A stretch of 15,590 bases of DNA from Pseudomonadota bacterium (lineage in GTDB: Bacteria > Pseudomonadota > Alphaproteobacteria > Reyranellales > Reyranellaceae), in the NCBI GenBank assembly GCA_023436825.1, contig JAEZHS010000742.1, forward strand, positions 1-15,590. The letters are read 5' to 3'. Position numbers and translations under genes: made by a program. The notes beneath the pieces are model-generated. The model was not told where the DNA came from. It was given only the letters and a program-made list of their open reading frames with translations, and did not search any database. This document shows positions 6,980 to 13,611 of this stretch, piece by piece. How positions within the stretch are numbered: position 1 is the stretch's first letter; each line of letters starts with the position of its first letter.

Positions 6980-8082
6980 GGCGCTGCTCCGAGCAGACGC
7001 ACCTTCTGGCCGGGATGAAGGGCCTGCACGCCGGCGGTGACGACGACCTCGCCGCCCTCCAGGCCGTGGGCGACGAGCACGCTGGCCGGATCGAAGCGCC
7101 CGATCTCGACGTTGTGCAACGAGACGGTCATATCCTTCGGATCGACGAGCCAGACGGCAGGCTGCCCATTGATGCGTGTGAGAGCGGTGGCCGGCAGTGT
7201 GATGCCGGGCGTCGCCTCGAGTTCCATGCGTCCCTTGACAGTGGCGCCGAGGAACATCGCGGCCGGCGGATCGATCAGCCCGACCCGCACGCGGAAGGTG
7301 CGCGTGATGGGATCGGCCTGGGGATCCACCTGTCGCACGCGTCCGACGGCAGTGATGGAAGGGTCGTCGGTCAGCGACACCACGACCTTGGGATCGGACG
7401 GCGCCGACCGGAGCACCTGCGCAGGGACGTCGAACACCGCATCGCGGCCGTCCTGGCGGGCCACCTGGAAGATCGTCTGTCCGGGTTGCACGACCTCGCC
7501 GGCCTCGGCCGTGCGGGCGGTGATCGCGCCGCTGACGCCGGCCTTGAGCTGGGTATAACCGACGCGGTCCTTGGCGATGTGCAGCTGGGCCTCGGCATTG
7601 TCGAGCTGCGACTGCGCCGTGCGCAGCGCCTGCTGCGCTTGGTCGTACAGCGCCTGCGTCGTGAAGCCCTGGGGCAGCAGGACCTTCTGTCGGTCGAAGG
7701 CGTTGGTTGTCTCGATGACGCGGCCCTCGGCGGTCGAGAGTGCCGCCTGGGCCGACCGCAAGGTATTCAGCTCGTTCTGTGGATCGAGCTTGGCCAGCAC
7801 CTGATCGGGCTGGACGCGGTCGCCGACATTGGCCAGACGTTCGATGATGCGGCCGCCAATGCGGAAGGAAAGCGATGCCTCGTTCTCGGCGTTGATCTGG
7901 CCGGTCAGGACGACCGTCTCGCCGGTGCCTCCCTTGGCGGCGGTTACGGTGCGCACCGGACGAGGCTCGGCGGCCTTGGCCTTGGTCTGCCGCTCGCATC
8001 CGCCGAGAACAAGTACCGGCGCCAGGAGCAGGGCGAGCAAGGCTACGCCGGTCGCGTTGTGCCGAGAGGCTGACCCGGCCAC
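6976..8082 (-). CDS. RND efflux periplasmic adaptor (membrane fusion) lipoprotein
   Basis: A 368-residue membrane-fusion protein that would link the RND permease to an outer-membrane channel. It has a lipoprotein signal with lipobox LGGC (Cys29). A barrel-sandwich/lipoyl half-motif follows at about residues 60-100 (SFRIGGRIIERLANVGDRV). An alpha-helical hairpin rich in Ala/Gln/Glu spans about 102-175, the second lipoyl half about 178-208 (AGVSGAITARTAEAGEVV), then beta-barrel and membrane-proximal domains to the end (GVQALHPGQKVRLL). The start is GTG at 8082-8080 with GAGG nine bases upstream. The stop overlaps the permease start by 4 nt. It lies 21 nt after the PLDc_N/SHOCT gene. No outer-membrane TolC-like partner is in the window, so one must be supplied from elsewhere if the pump is tripartite. 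Confidence 0.92.
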   Translation of the reverse strand: MAGSASRHNATGVALLALLLAPVLVLGGCERQTKAKAAEPRPVRTVTAAKGGTGETVVLTGQINAENEASLSFRIGGRIIERLANVGDRVQPDQVLAKLDPQNELNTLRSAQAALSTAEGRVIETTNAFDRQKVLLPQGFTTQALYDQAQQALRTAQSQLDNAEAQLHIAKDRVGYTQLKAGVSGAITARTAEAGEVVQPGQTIFQVARQDGRDAVFDVPAQVLRSAPSDPKVVVSLTDDPSITAVGRVRQVDPQADPITRTFRVRVGLIDPPAAMFLGATVKGRMELEATPGITLPATALTRINGQPAVWLVDPKDMTVSLHNVEIGRFDPASVLVAHGLEGGEVVVTAGVQALHPGQKVRLLGAAP

Positions 8083-8103
8083 GGCTGACGTCCTCGCCCC
8101 GGG

Positions 8104-8484
8104 CTATTGGAGGATCCGCGCTCTCAGGCGCGCATACTCCTCCTTGGAGATCGACTTCTCCGCCATCAGCCGTTCGAGCTTCGTGAGCTCGTCGGCGACG
8201 CTGAAGCCCACGACCTGGCGCAGTTCATCCCGGGCCTGGCGTGCCTGGGCGCGGTTGCGCTCGGCCATGCCGCCCCCTTGCGTAAGGATATAGGCGAAGA
8301 TGCCGATGTAGGGCAGAACGATGAGGAAGATGACCCACAGCACCTTGCCGAACCCGGAGATGTCCTGGCGCCGGAACAGGTCGCTTGCCGTGGTTATGAA
8401 GAGCCAGAACCACAGAATGAAGATGAAGATGGCGAAAGCGTCGGCCAGGAAATTGGCGAATGTCGATTCTGCAGGGAACAACAT
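8104..8484 (-). CDS. Small membrane protein with PLDc_N and SHOCT domains
   Basis: A 126-residue protein with two predicted transmembrane helices (about residues 13-32 and 47-68) forming a PLDc_N-like membrane module (the short domain found at the N-terminus of cardiolipin synthases; FWLFITTASDLFRR then VLWVIFLIVLPYIGIFAYIL). A charged linker follows, then a C-terminal SHOCT motif at about 98-124 (ADELTKLERLMAEKSISKEE). It lacks any phospholipase catalytic HKD motif, so it is not an enzyme by itself. SHOCT domains are thought to mediate oligomerisation. The start ATG at 8484-8482 has a good ribosome site (GGAG seven bases upstream). The 21 nt gap to the adaptor gene suggests co-transcription with the pump. 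Role unknown; a membrane scaffold or envelope-stress accessory is a guess. Confidence 0.85.
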   Translation of the reverse strand: MLFPAESTFANFLADAFAIFIFILWFWLFITTASDLFRRQDISGFGKVLWVIFLIVLPYIGIFAYILTQGGGMAERNRAQARQARDELRQVVGFSVADELTKLERLMAEKSISKEEYARLRARILQ

Positions 8485-8538
8485 GATTCTTCTCCAGTAC
8501 GCAGCACGTCAGCAATGACTGTTCGCCGCGAGGCCCTC

Positions 8539-9036
8539 TCAGCGAGTCTTGCGGAGCGACATTGCGGCTACGCCGGCGGCGGCATTCAGGCCGACGCTGC
8601 CTTCGACGCTGACAGGCTGCAGAGTGATCTGATTGCTGCTGCCGCCGAGCAGCACGTTGGCTCCGAGGCCGACACCGACGGTCCCTTGGGCCGTCGGTCC
8701 GGCATATTCGCCGCCGAGCGAGCCGGGCGCGATGCTGCCAGGCGCGAAGACCATCCAGACGATGGTGCTGTCGCGGGTGAAGCCCACGTCGACACCATAG
8801 CGCCGGATCGTGCCTTCATACCGTTCGGCTGTACCGTCGGTGCGGGTGAACAGACAGTTCAATGTCCGCGAGGACCCGAAGACGAAGCCCACGCCGCCCG
8901 CGACGTTGCAGGTCAGTGAGCCGACATTGACGCCGCCCCGGTTGGCGGGCTGAGCGCTGGTCGTCGTTGCCGTCTGCTGCTGGCAACCCGCTACCGCCAG
9001 GACGAGGAGCAGGGCCGTGGCCATCGTTGCACGCAT
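8539..9036 (-). CDS. DUF992-family exported protein, probable lipoprotein
   Basis: A 165-residue protein of the alphaproteobacterial DUF992 family, function unknown. The N-terminus is a lipoprotein-like signal ending in LAVAGC (Cys18), followed by a Ser/Thr/Gln-rich linker. The DUF992 core is evident: SLTCNVAGGVGFVFGSS (Cys43), then LNCLF (Cys61), YEGTIRRYGVDVGFT, the glycine-rich VGVGLGANVLLGGS, and ITLQPVSVEGSVGLN. Cys43 and Cys61 are probably disulfide-bonded in the periplasm. Most DUF992 proteins have an ordinary Sec signal; this one carries a plausible lipobox, so it may be membrane-anchored. The ATG at 9036-9034 has AAAGGA upstream. It lies 25 nt after the 27-codon peptide and 54 nt before the PLDc_N/SHOCT gene, with no obvious terminator between. 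Confidence 0.88.
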   Translation of the reverse strand: MRATMATALLLVLAVAGCQQQTATTTSAQPANRGGVNVGSLTCNVAGGVGFVFGSSRTLNCLFTRTDGTAERYEGTIRRYGVDVGFTRDSTIVWMVFAPGSIAPGSLGGEYAGPTAQGTVGVGLGANVLLGGSSNQITLQPVSVEGSVGLNAAAGVAAMSLRKTR

Positions 9037-9061
9037 TGTCGGTTCCTTTGCTCGAAGATGA

Positions 9062-9145
9062 TCAGCGGGCGACGGCGAACACCTGCAGGGAGACGATGCC
9101 GGTCAGTATCGTGGCCAGCGCCAGGCTCTTCCTGACGGGTCTCAT
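9062..9145 (-). CDS. Putative 27-residue small membrane/leader peptide
   Basis: A short open frame lying between two larger genes. It starts at ATG 9145-9143 and ends at TGA 9064-9062, encoding MRPVRKSLALATILTGIVSL followed by QVFAVAR. A basic N-terminus then one hydrophobic stretch (about residues 8-24) looks like a single-pass small membrane protein or a signal-like peptide. The ribosome site is unusually strong: AGGAGGG ends five bases before the ATG and overlaps the stop codon of the upstream gene, which suggests translational coupling. It lies 10 nt after the upstream stop and 25 nt before the DUF992 start, so it fits the operon. No family is recognised. It may also be a remnant of a longer gene, or act only in coupling. 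Confidence 0.55.
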   Translation of the reverse strand: MRPVRKSLALATILTGIVSLQVFAVAR

Positions 9146-9149
9146 GCGA

Positions 9150-9156
9150 CCCTCCT
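9150..9156 (-). promoter_or_regulatory. Strong Shine-Dalgarno for the 27-residue peptide
   Basis: On the minus strand this reads AGGAGGG, five bases before the ATG at 9145 and overlapping the TGA of the upstream gene (9158-9156). It is one of the best ribosome binding sites in the window and is the main reason to believe the short frame downstream is translated. Confidence 0.6.
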
Positions 9157-9728
9157 CACGGTGAAGTGACGTTGCACGAGGCCCGATCCACGAAGGCGTC
9201 CGTCTTGGGACCGTAGATGACCAGACCTTGGCGAACACTCGGACCGGTCTGGGCGACCGTGGCCCGCGTGCGCATGACGAGGTTGCCGCCGTTCTGGAAA
9301 CGGCACTCGATCACCGGGTCGACGGGACTGCCGCTGTTGTTGTCGAGGTACATCACCACTTGCCAGCGCTGCCCGGGCACCGCCCGCAACGTGGCGCCAT
9401 CCATGGCAACGATCGGCGTCGTCGGCCCCGCCGTGACCGGCACCGTACCGACGGGCCGACCACGCACATGCTGCTGGGCGACCCAGGTGGCGACGTTCTG
9501 TCCGGCCGGATCGAATGCCTTGTCTTCAGGACCCGCCAGCGGCCGGCCGTCCTGGCCGACGGTCTCCGGTGTCCAGACCTGACCGGTCTTGGGATCGCGG
9601 AACTCGGGACCGCCCGTGGACGCCGCGACGTCCAAGCTCGCGCGGTTCTGCGCGAATGCCGCAGAGGCGAGAGCGATACCGAGTGCCGTAACCGAAACCT
9701 TCAGCAACACGCGCTGTATCCTGCTCAT
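9156..9728 (-). CDS. Secreted protein of unknown function
   Basis: A 190-residue exported protein that I do not assign to a family. The frame is open to 9785, but the ATG at 9728-9726 is chosen because GGAGG lies five bases upstream and translation then begins directly with a Sec signal peptide (MSRIQRVLLKVSVTALGIAL, cleavage likely at AFA|Q after residue 26). The mature protein has a polar, proline/glycine-rich N-terminal part (about 27-105) and a probable beta-rich C-terminal part (about 106-190; RWQVVMYLDNNSG, VIECRFQNGG, ASCNVTSP). The only two cysteines, Cys142 and Cys185, could form a disulfide. It is the first gene of the leftward operon, 10 nt before the short peptide gene, and is likely periplasmic or cell-surface. 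It faces the AraC-family gene across a 250 bp divergent region. Confidence 0.8.
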   Translation of the reverse strand: MSRIQRVLLKVSVTALGIALASAAFAQNRASLDVAASTGGPEFRDPKTGQVWTPETVGQDGRPLAGPEDKAFDPAGQNVATWVAQQHVRGRPVGTVPVTAGPTTPIVAMDGATLRAVPGQRWQVVMYLDNNSGSPVDPVIECRFQNGGNLVMRTRATVAQTGPSVRQGLVIYGPKTDAFVDRASCNVTSP

Positions 9729-9741
9729 CGCGACCTCCGGA

Positions 9742-9775
9742 GCGAATTGGCGAGGCGCGCATTCTTGCCAATCGC
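9742..9775. repeat. Inverted repeat ATTGGC-N15-GCCAAT in leader of leftward operon
   Basis: ATTGGC (9746-9751) and GCCAAT (9767-9772) are perfect inverted arms. They extend to GCG(A)ATTGGC and GCCAATCGC with one extra A in the left arm. The repeat lies just upstream of the ribosome site of the secreted-protein gene, so it could be a protein-binding operator or an mRNA hairpin near the start of translation. The centre-to-centre spacing of about two helical turns suits a dimeric or AraC-type regulator, but that is inference. Confidence 0.35.
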
Positions 9776-9943
9776 CTTCCGGCACACATCAGCTTGGAAT
9801 CCCCTGACTGTTCCCGGTGTCCCAATTCCAGTTCGCACAACGAGCTGCGAAGCGTCGAAATTCTCAAAAAGAGGATTCAGGCTTGCGTTTTTGCACGATC
9901 AACCGAGGGTATTGTTGGGGCTGGCGACCTCGACCTCATTGTT

Positions 9944-9964
9944 CGGCCAAACGTTCTCTGGCCG
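9944..9964. repeat. Inverted repeat CGGCCA-N9-TGGCCG before the AraC-family gene
   Basis: CGGCCA (9944-9949) and TGGCCG (9959-9964) are perfect 6 bp inverted arms around a 9 bp centre. The right arm ends three bases before the GAGAGGG ribosome site of the regulator gene (9968-9974). It may be an autoregulatory operator, or a hairpin in the mRNA leader that limits access of the ribosome. A 6 bp GC-rich match in GC-rich DNA can arise by chance. Confidence 0.35.
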
Positions 9965-9978
9965 ATTGAGAGGGTACG

Positions 9979-10995
9979 ATGATATCGACAACATTCGAGA
10001 CATCGTCATTTCGGCCTCGCGAGCAGTTCGACGCTTGGCGTTCGTGGTACAGCTCGTTGCTCGACACTGCTGTACCAACCAGTCCGGACGATGGCTTCGC
10101 GGCACGGAACGAAATCTGGTCACTGGGTGGATTGACGGTGAGTCAAGGCACCGGCCAGGCGATCTCCTCCAGCAGAACGAAGGCACTCATCCGCCGCACC
10201 CCGGTCGACCACTGGGTGCTCACCGTCTGCAAGCGCGGCACCGTCGATCTTCGCACGCGTAACGAATCCGTCACGATCCAGAGCGGGATTCCGTTCGTGA
10301 TCTCGCTGGCGGACGAGATGGCCACGGTGAAGGATGACTACGAGCGTGTGCAATTCTACCTGTCGCGCAATGCCTTTGCGCGCATCGCCAGCATCCTCGA
10401 CGACTCGCGAGCCATGCCGTTGGATACGCCGGAAGGCAGGCTGCTCGCCGATTACATGCTGCTGCTGGTGAAGAACCTGCGCGATCTGCCGCCCGACGAT
10501 GGGCCTCGGCTGGTGACCGCCGTCGAGGCGATGATCGGCGCCTGCCTGGGCACGTCCGTGGAGCGCCCGGCGAACGTTCAGGTCCAGATGGATTTCACAT
10601 TGATGGAGCGTGTGCGTCGCGCCGTTCGTGCTCATCTGCGTTCGCCTTCGCTGGGACCCGACCAGCTTTGCCGTGAGGCGGCGACGTCGCGGTCTCAGCT
10701 GTACCGCCTCCTGGAAGGCGAAGGGGGCGTCGCTCATTACATCCAAAGGCAGAGGCTGTCCGAAAGCTTCGTGATGCTTTGCGACGTGTCCAACGCATTG
10801 CCGATCGGCAGAATCGCCGAGGTTCTGTGCTTCGCCGATGCGTCGAGTTTCAGCCGAGCCTTCAGGCGCGAGTTCGGCATGAGTCCTCGGGACGTCCGAT
10901 CCGCCTCGCAAGCCAGGCTTGCGCCCGTGCCCCCATTCAAGGGAACGGCGCCGATGGCTGTTCGCTGTTTTGCGGATTTTCTTGGTGATCTGTAG
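9979..10995 (+). CDS. AraC/XylS-family transcriptional regulator
   Basis: A 338-residue DNA-binding regulator. Residues about 30-190 form an AraC_binding_2/cupin-like sensing domain. Residues about 208-309 are the double helix-turn-helix of the AraC family: first motif around LGPDQLCREAATSRSQLYRL (225-244), then IGRIAEVLCFADASSFSRAF (276-295) and the classic RREFGMSPRDVR end. A 29-residue C-terminal tail follows. The ATG at 9979 has GAGAGGG four bases upstream, a good ribosome site. It is transcribed away from the secreted-protein/RND/Mrp run and toward the outer-membrane/arginine genes, so it could regulate either. The ligand is unknown. Its reading frame uses somewhat more AT-rich codons near the start than the neighbours do. 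Confidence 0.92.
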   Translation: MISTTFETSSFRPREQFDAWRSWYSSLLDTAVPTSPDDGFAARNEIWSLGGLTVSQGTGQAISSSRTKALIRRTPVDHWVLTVCKRGTVDLRTRNESVTIQSGIPFVISLADEMATVKDDYERVQFYLSRNAFARIASILDDSRAMPLDTPEGRLLADYMLLLVKNLRDLPPDDGPRLVTAVEAMIGACLGTSVERPANVQVQMDFTLMERVRRAVRAHLRSPSLGPDQLCREAATSRSQLYRLLEGEGGVAHYIQRQRLSESFVMLCDVSNALPIGRIAEVLCFADASSFSRAFRREFGMSPRDVRSASQARLAPVPPFKGTAPMAVRCFADFLGDL

Positions 10996-11118
10996 CGCAT
11001 CCCGCTTTTGGGACGTGCAGGATAGTTCGGGGACATGACGCTAAGGCACGCCCGCTTGGGCAGACCTAGGATGCGCTGTGCGCCGACATACAAGCGTGTC
11101 GCGCCGGCGGAACATCCG

Positions 11119-12135
11119 ATGAGCAAAGTCCTTCCTGCGATACTGGCAATGACCGCAACTGTTCTGACCGCGATGCCGCTCGCCGCGCAAGTCGGCGCAC
11201 ACGGCGACGCGGCGGACGGCCGCATCGATGCCATGTTCGGCGCGCCGAATCGCTACGGCGTGGTGCCGCCGGACAATATCTTCGCGACCACGCCAGGCCT
11301 CGAGCAGCAAGCGCGGCGATCGACATTCACCTTCAATGTCCTTGCGCCCATATCCTATGCCTCCAACGCCCTGGCGGGCCCGTCCGGCGTACCGACTGAT
11401 CAGAATTCGGCGGAGTTCAGCCCTGTCGTCGGCCTGTCGTGGACGACACCGGTCTTCGACCTGCCGTTCAGGTTCACGGCTAACGTGCGCGCCGAGGTCG
11501 ATCGCTTCACCGAGGTGCCGTCTGCCGACTTCGACAAGATCGCCCTCTCGGGCCGGCTGCAGTACGTGGACCCGACCAACGATCAGGCCTACTCCCCCTA
11601 TATCGCCTATGCGCCACGCTGGTCTTATACGCCGTTCTATCAGGACTGGCTCCAGACGCGTCAGGATCTGGGCGTCGGGGTCAACAAGACGTTCAATTTT
11701 GACGCGAACTTCAGGCGGGTCGCCTTCGCCGCCAACACTTTGGCGGAGACCACGTGGTCGTTCGGTGTGACAGCCTTGATCCAGCGACGGTTCGCTGATC
11801 CGGCGCCGTCGTCATGGGCCTTCTTTGTGGTTCCCTCGGCGACCTACATCATCTCCGATCAGTGGAACCTGAGCCTCGGTCTGGAATTCATGCGCCGCGC
11901 GTTCGATGCCCATCAGGGCGGCTTCGCCGAAGAGGACTGGCTGCTCCAGCCGATCGCGACCCTCGAATTCGTGTTCCCGAGCGCCTGGTTCGGCTCCGAC
12001 CGCAACGCCGCCCTCATCGGCCGGCCGGCGATCGACTTCCAGATGGCCTATGAGCGGAACTGGTCGAACGTGCCGGTTTTCGACTTCAGCGCCTGGCACG
12101 TCGGCGCCGCCCTCAAACTCGGCTGGAGGTTCTGA
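11119..12135 (+). CDS. Outer-membrane beta-barrel-like protein
   Basis: A 338-residue exported protein, probably an outer-membrane barrel. The frame is open from 11035, but the ATG at 11119 starts directly with a signal peptide (MSKVLPAILAMTATVLTAMP, cleavage near LAA|QV), while the upstream 28 codons look non-coding. The ribosome site is weak (GGCGGA). The mature part shows repeated amphipathic, aromatic-rich strands (STFTFNVLAPISYAS, VVGLSWTTPVFDLPFRFTAN, PYIAYAPRWSYTPFY, WNLSLGLEFM). It ends in Phe within ALKLGWRF, the terminal aromatic expected of barrels assembled by BAM. Its TGA overlaps the ATG of the amino-acid antiporter by one base, so the two are coupled. A role in passing arginine or its products across the outer membrane is inference; I do not recognise a specific family. 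Confidence 0.78.
   Translation: MSKVLPAILAMTATVLTAMPLAAQVGAHGDAADGRIDAMFGAPNRYGVVPPDNIFATTPGLEQQARRSTFTFNVLAPISYASNALAGPSGVPTDQNSAEFSPVVGLSWTTPVFDLPFRFTANVRAEVDRFTEVPSADFDKIALSGRLQYVDPTNDQAYSPYIAYAPRWSYTPFYQDWLQTRQDLGVGVNKTFNFDANFRRVAFAANTLAETTWSFGVTALIQRRFADPAPSSWAFFVVPSATYIISDQWNLSLGLEFMRRAFDAHQGGFAEEDWLLQPIATLEFVFPSAWFGSDRNAALIGRPAIDFQMAYERNWSNVPVFDFSAWHVGAALKLGWRF
12125..12129 (+). promoter_or_regulatory. Shine-Dalgarno of the antiporter gene inside the preceding gene
   Basis: GGAGG, five bases before the ATG at 12135, lies within the last codons of the outer-membrane gene. Together with the TGATG stop/start overlap it indicates that the antiporter is translated from the same mRNA as the barrel protein. 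Confidence 0.6.
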
Positions 12136-13595
12136 TGACGACGCAGGCTTATGGCGGCGAGGCCACGGCGGCGGCGCCGCGGACTCAAAGGCTCTCCTTG
12201 TTCGCGCTGACGATGATGGTCGTTGGTGGAATGGTCGGTGCCGGCATTTTCTCCCTGCCGCGCACCTTCGCCGGCGCCACCGGACCCGTCGGCGCGATCA
12301 TTGCCTGGCTGATCGCGGGCACCGGCATGTACATGCTCGCCCGCGTGTTCCAGTCGCTGGCCGAGCGCAAGCCCGATCTCGATGCCGGCGTGTTCGCCTA
12401 TGCAAAGGCGGGCTTCGGCGATTATCCCGGCTTCCTCTCGGCCTTCGGCTACTGGATCGGCAGCTGCATCGGGAACGTCTCCTATTGGGTCCTCATCAAG
12501 TCGACGTTGGGCGCCTTCTTTCCCATCTTCGGCGATGGCAACACGGTGGTGGCGATCGTCGTGGCATCGGTCGGTATCTGGCTATTCCATTTCATGATCC
12601 TGCGCGGCACTCAGCAAGCCGCGGTGATCAACAGCGTTGTCACGGTCGCCAAGATCGTGCCGATCCTGGTCTTCATCGTCATCCTGATCGCAGCCTTCAA
12701 GCTCGACCTGTTCAGCTTCAATCTTTATGGCGGCGATCTGACCGGCGGCATTTTCGAGCAGGTGCGCGCCACCATGCTGGTCACCGTGTTCGTCTTCCTC
12801 GGCATCGAGGGTGCCAGCGTCTACTCCCGCTTCGCCAGGGAACGGTCGGATGTCGGACGGGCCACGATCATGGGCTTCATCATCGTGACGTCGCTGATGG
12901 TTCTGGTGACCTTGCTGCCTTACGCCGTGCTGCAGCGCGCCGACATCGCCGGCATGCGCCAGCCTTCCATGGCGCAGGTGCTGGAAGCGGTGGTCGGGCA
13001 TTGGGGGGCGGTGTTCGTCAGCGTTGGCTTGCTCGTGTCGGTGCTCGGCGCCTACCTCGCCTGGTCATTGATCTGCGCCGAAGTCCTCTTCGTCGCGGCC
13101 AAGACCAAGGACATGCCGTCGGCCTTCGCGCGTGAGAACGCCAACAAGGTGCCGTCGGCGGCGTTGTGGGCGACCAACATCGTGGTGCAGATCATCGTGA
13201 TCACGACTTATTGGTCGCGCGATGCCTTCGCGTTGATGCTCAACCTGACCAGCGCGATGAACCTGATCCCGTTCCTGCTGGTGGCGGCCTACGGCCTGCG
13301 CCTGGCCAATCGCGGTGAAACCTACGACGTGCGGCCCACGGAACGCCGCCGTGACTTGGTCATTGCCGCCATCGCCACGGTCTATACGGCCTTCCTGCTC
13401 TATGCCGGCGGCCTGAAGTTCATCCTGCTGGGGGCCGTGCTCTATGCGCCGGGAACCGCGCTCTATTTCTGGGCGCGCCGCGAGCAGGGCAAGCCGGTTT
13501 TCACCGGGACCTGGGATTGGGTGATCTTCATCGCGGCGGTCATCGGTGCGGTCATCGGCCTCTACGCGATGGTCACCGGCTACATCACGATCTGA
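12135..13595 (+). CDS. arcD: APC-family amino-acid antiporter, probable arginine/ornithine (or arginine/citrulline) exchanger
   Basis: A 486-residue transporter with about 12-13 hydrophobic helices, of the basic amino-acid/polyamine antiporter group of the APC superfamily. The family glycine motif in helix 1 is clear: [19 protein letters not shown], with GAGIF at residues 35-39. The helix 6 region reads [18 protein letters not shown], the typical ArcD/ArgO-like FxGIEGA element. In arginine deiminase systems this carrier brings in arginine in exchange for ornithine. Here no ornithine-forming gene follows, so exchange for citrulline is possible. The start overlaps the previous stop (TGATG) with GGAGG upstream. 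The arginine deiminase gene begins 16 nt after the stop, which strongly supports basic amino acids as the substrate. The exact counter-substrate is inference. Confidence 0.88.
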   Translation: MTTQAYGGEATAAAPRTQRLSLFALTMMVVGGMVGAGIFSLPRTFAGATGPVGAIIAWLIAGTGMYMLARVFQSLAERKPDLDAGVFAYAKAGFGDYPGFLSAFGYWIGSCIGNVSYWVLIKSTLGAFFPIFGDGNTVVAIVVASVGIWLFHFMILRGTQQAAVINSVVTVAKIVPILVFIVILIAAFKLDLFSFNLYGGDLTGGIFEQVRATMLVTVFVFLGIEGASVYSRFARERSDVGRATIMGFIIVTSLMVLVTLLPYAVLQRADIAGMRQPSMAQVLEAVVGHWGAVFVSVGLLVSVLGAYLAWSLICAEVLFVAAKTKDMPSAFARENANKVPSAALWATNIVVQIIVITTYWSRDAFALMLNLTSAMNLIPFLLVAAYGLRLANRGETYDVRPTERRRDLVIAAIATVYTAFLLYAGGLKFILLGAVLYAPGTALYFWARREQGKPVFTGTWDWVIFIAAVIGAVIGLYAMVTGYITI

Positions 13596-13611
13596 TTCAA
13601 CGGAGCGTATC

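Larger units (their letters stand above)
9729..9978. promoter_or_regulatory. Divergent control region between leftward operon and AraC-family gene
   Basis: A 250 bp non-coding stretch with transcription expected in both directions. Its middle (about 9855-9900, with runs of A and T) is noticeably less GC-rich than the flanking genes and is the likeliest place for promoters. I could not fix -35/-10 hexamers with confidence. It holds two inverted repeats, listed separately. As the only sizeable non-coding gap in the left two thirds of the window, it probably carries the main promoter of the whole secreted-protein/RND/Mrp run as well as that of the regulator. Confidence 0.5.

Noticed and set aside
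6980..7999. N-terminal extension of the RND permease upstream of its GTG start
   Set aside because: The extra sequence is the adaptor gene read in another frame (Arg/Gly-rich), and RND permeases begin right at the segment following the GTG.
10997..11020. Terminator after the AraC-family gene (CCC-GCTTTT-GGG)
   Set aside because: The stem is only about four base pairs with no T-run after it, too weak to call.
11035..11118. Upstream in-frame start for the outer-membrane protein
   Set aside because: It would put 28 residues with many Arg and Pro before a clear signal peptide, with no better ribosome site.
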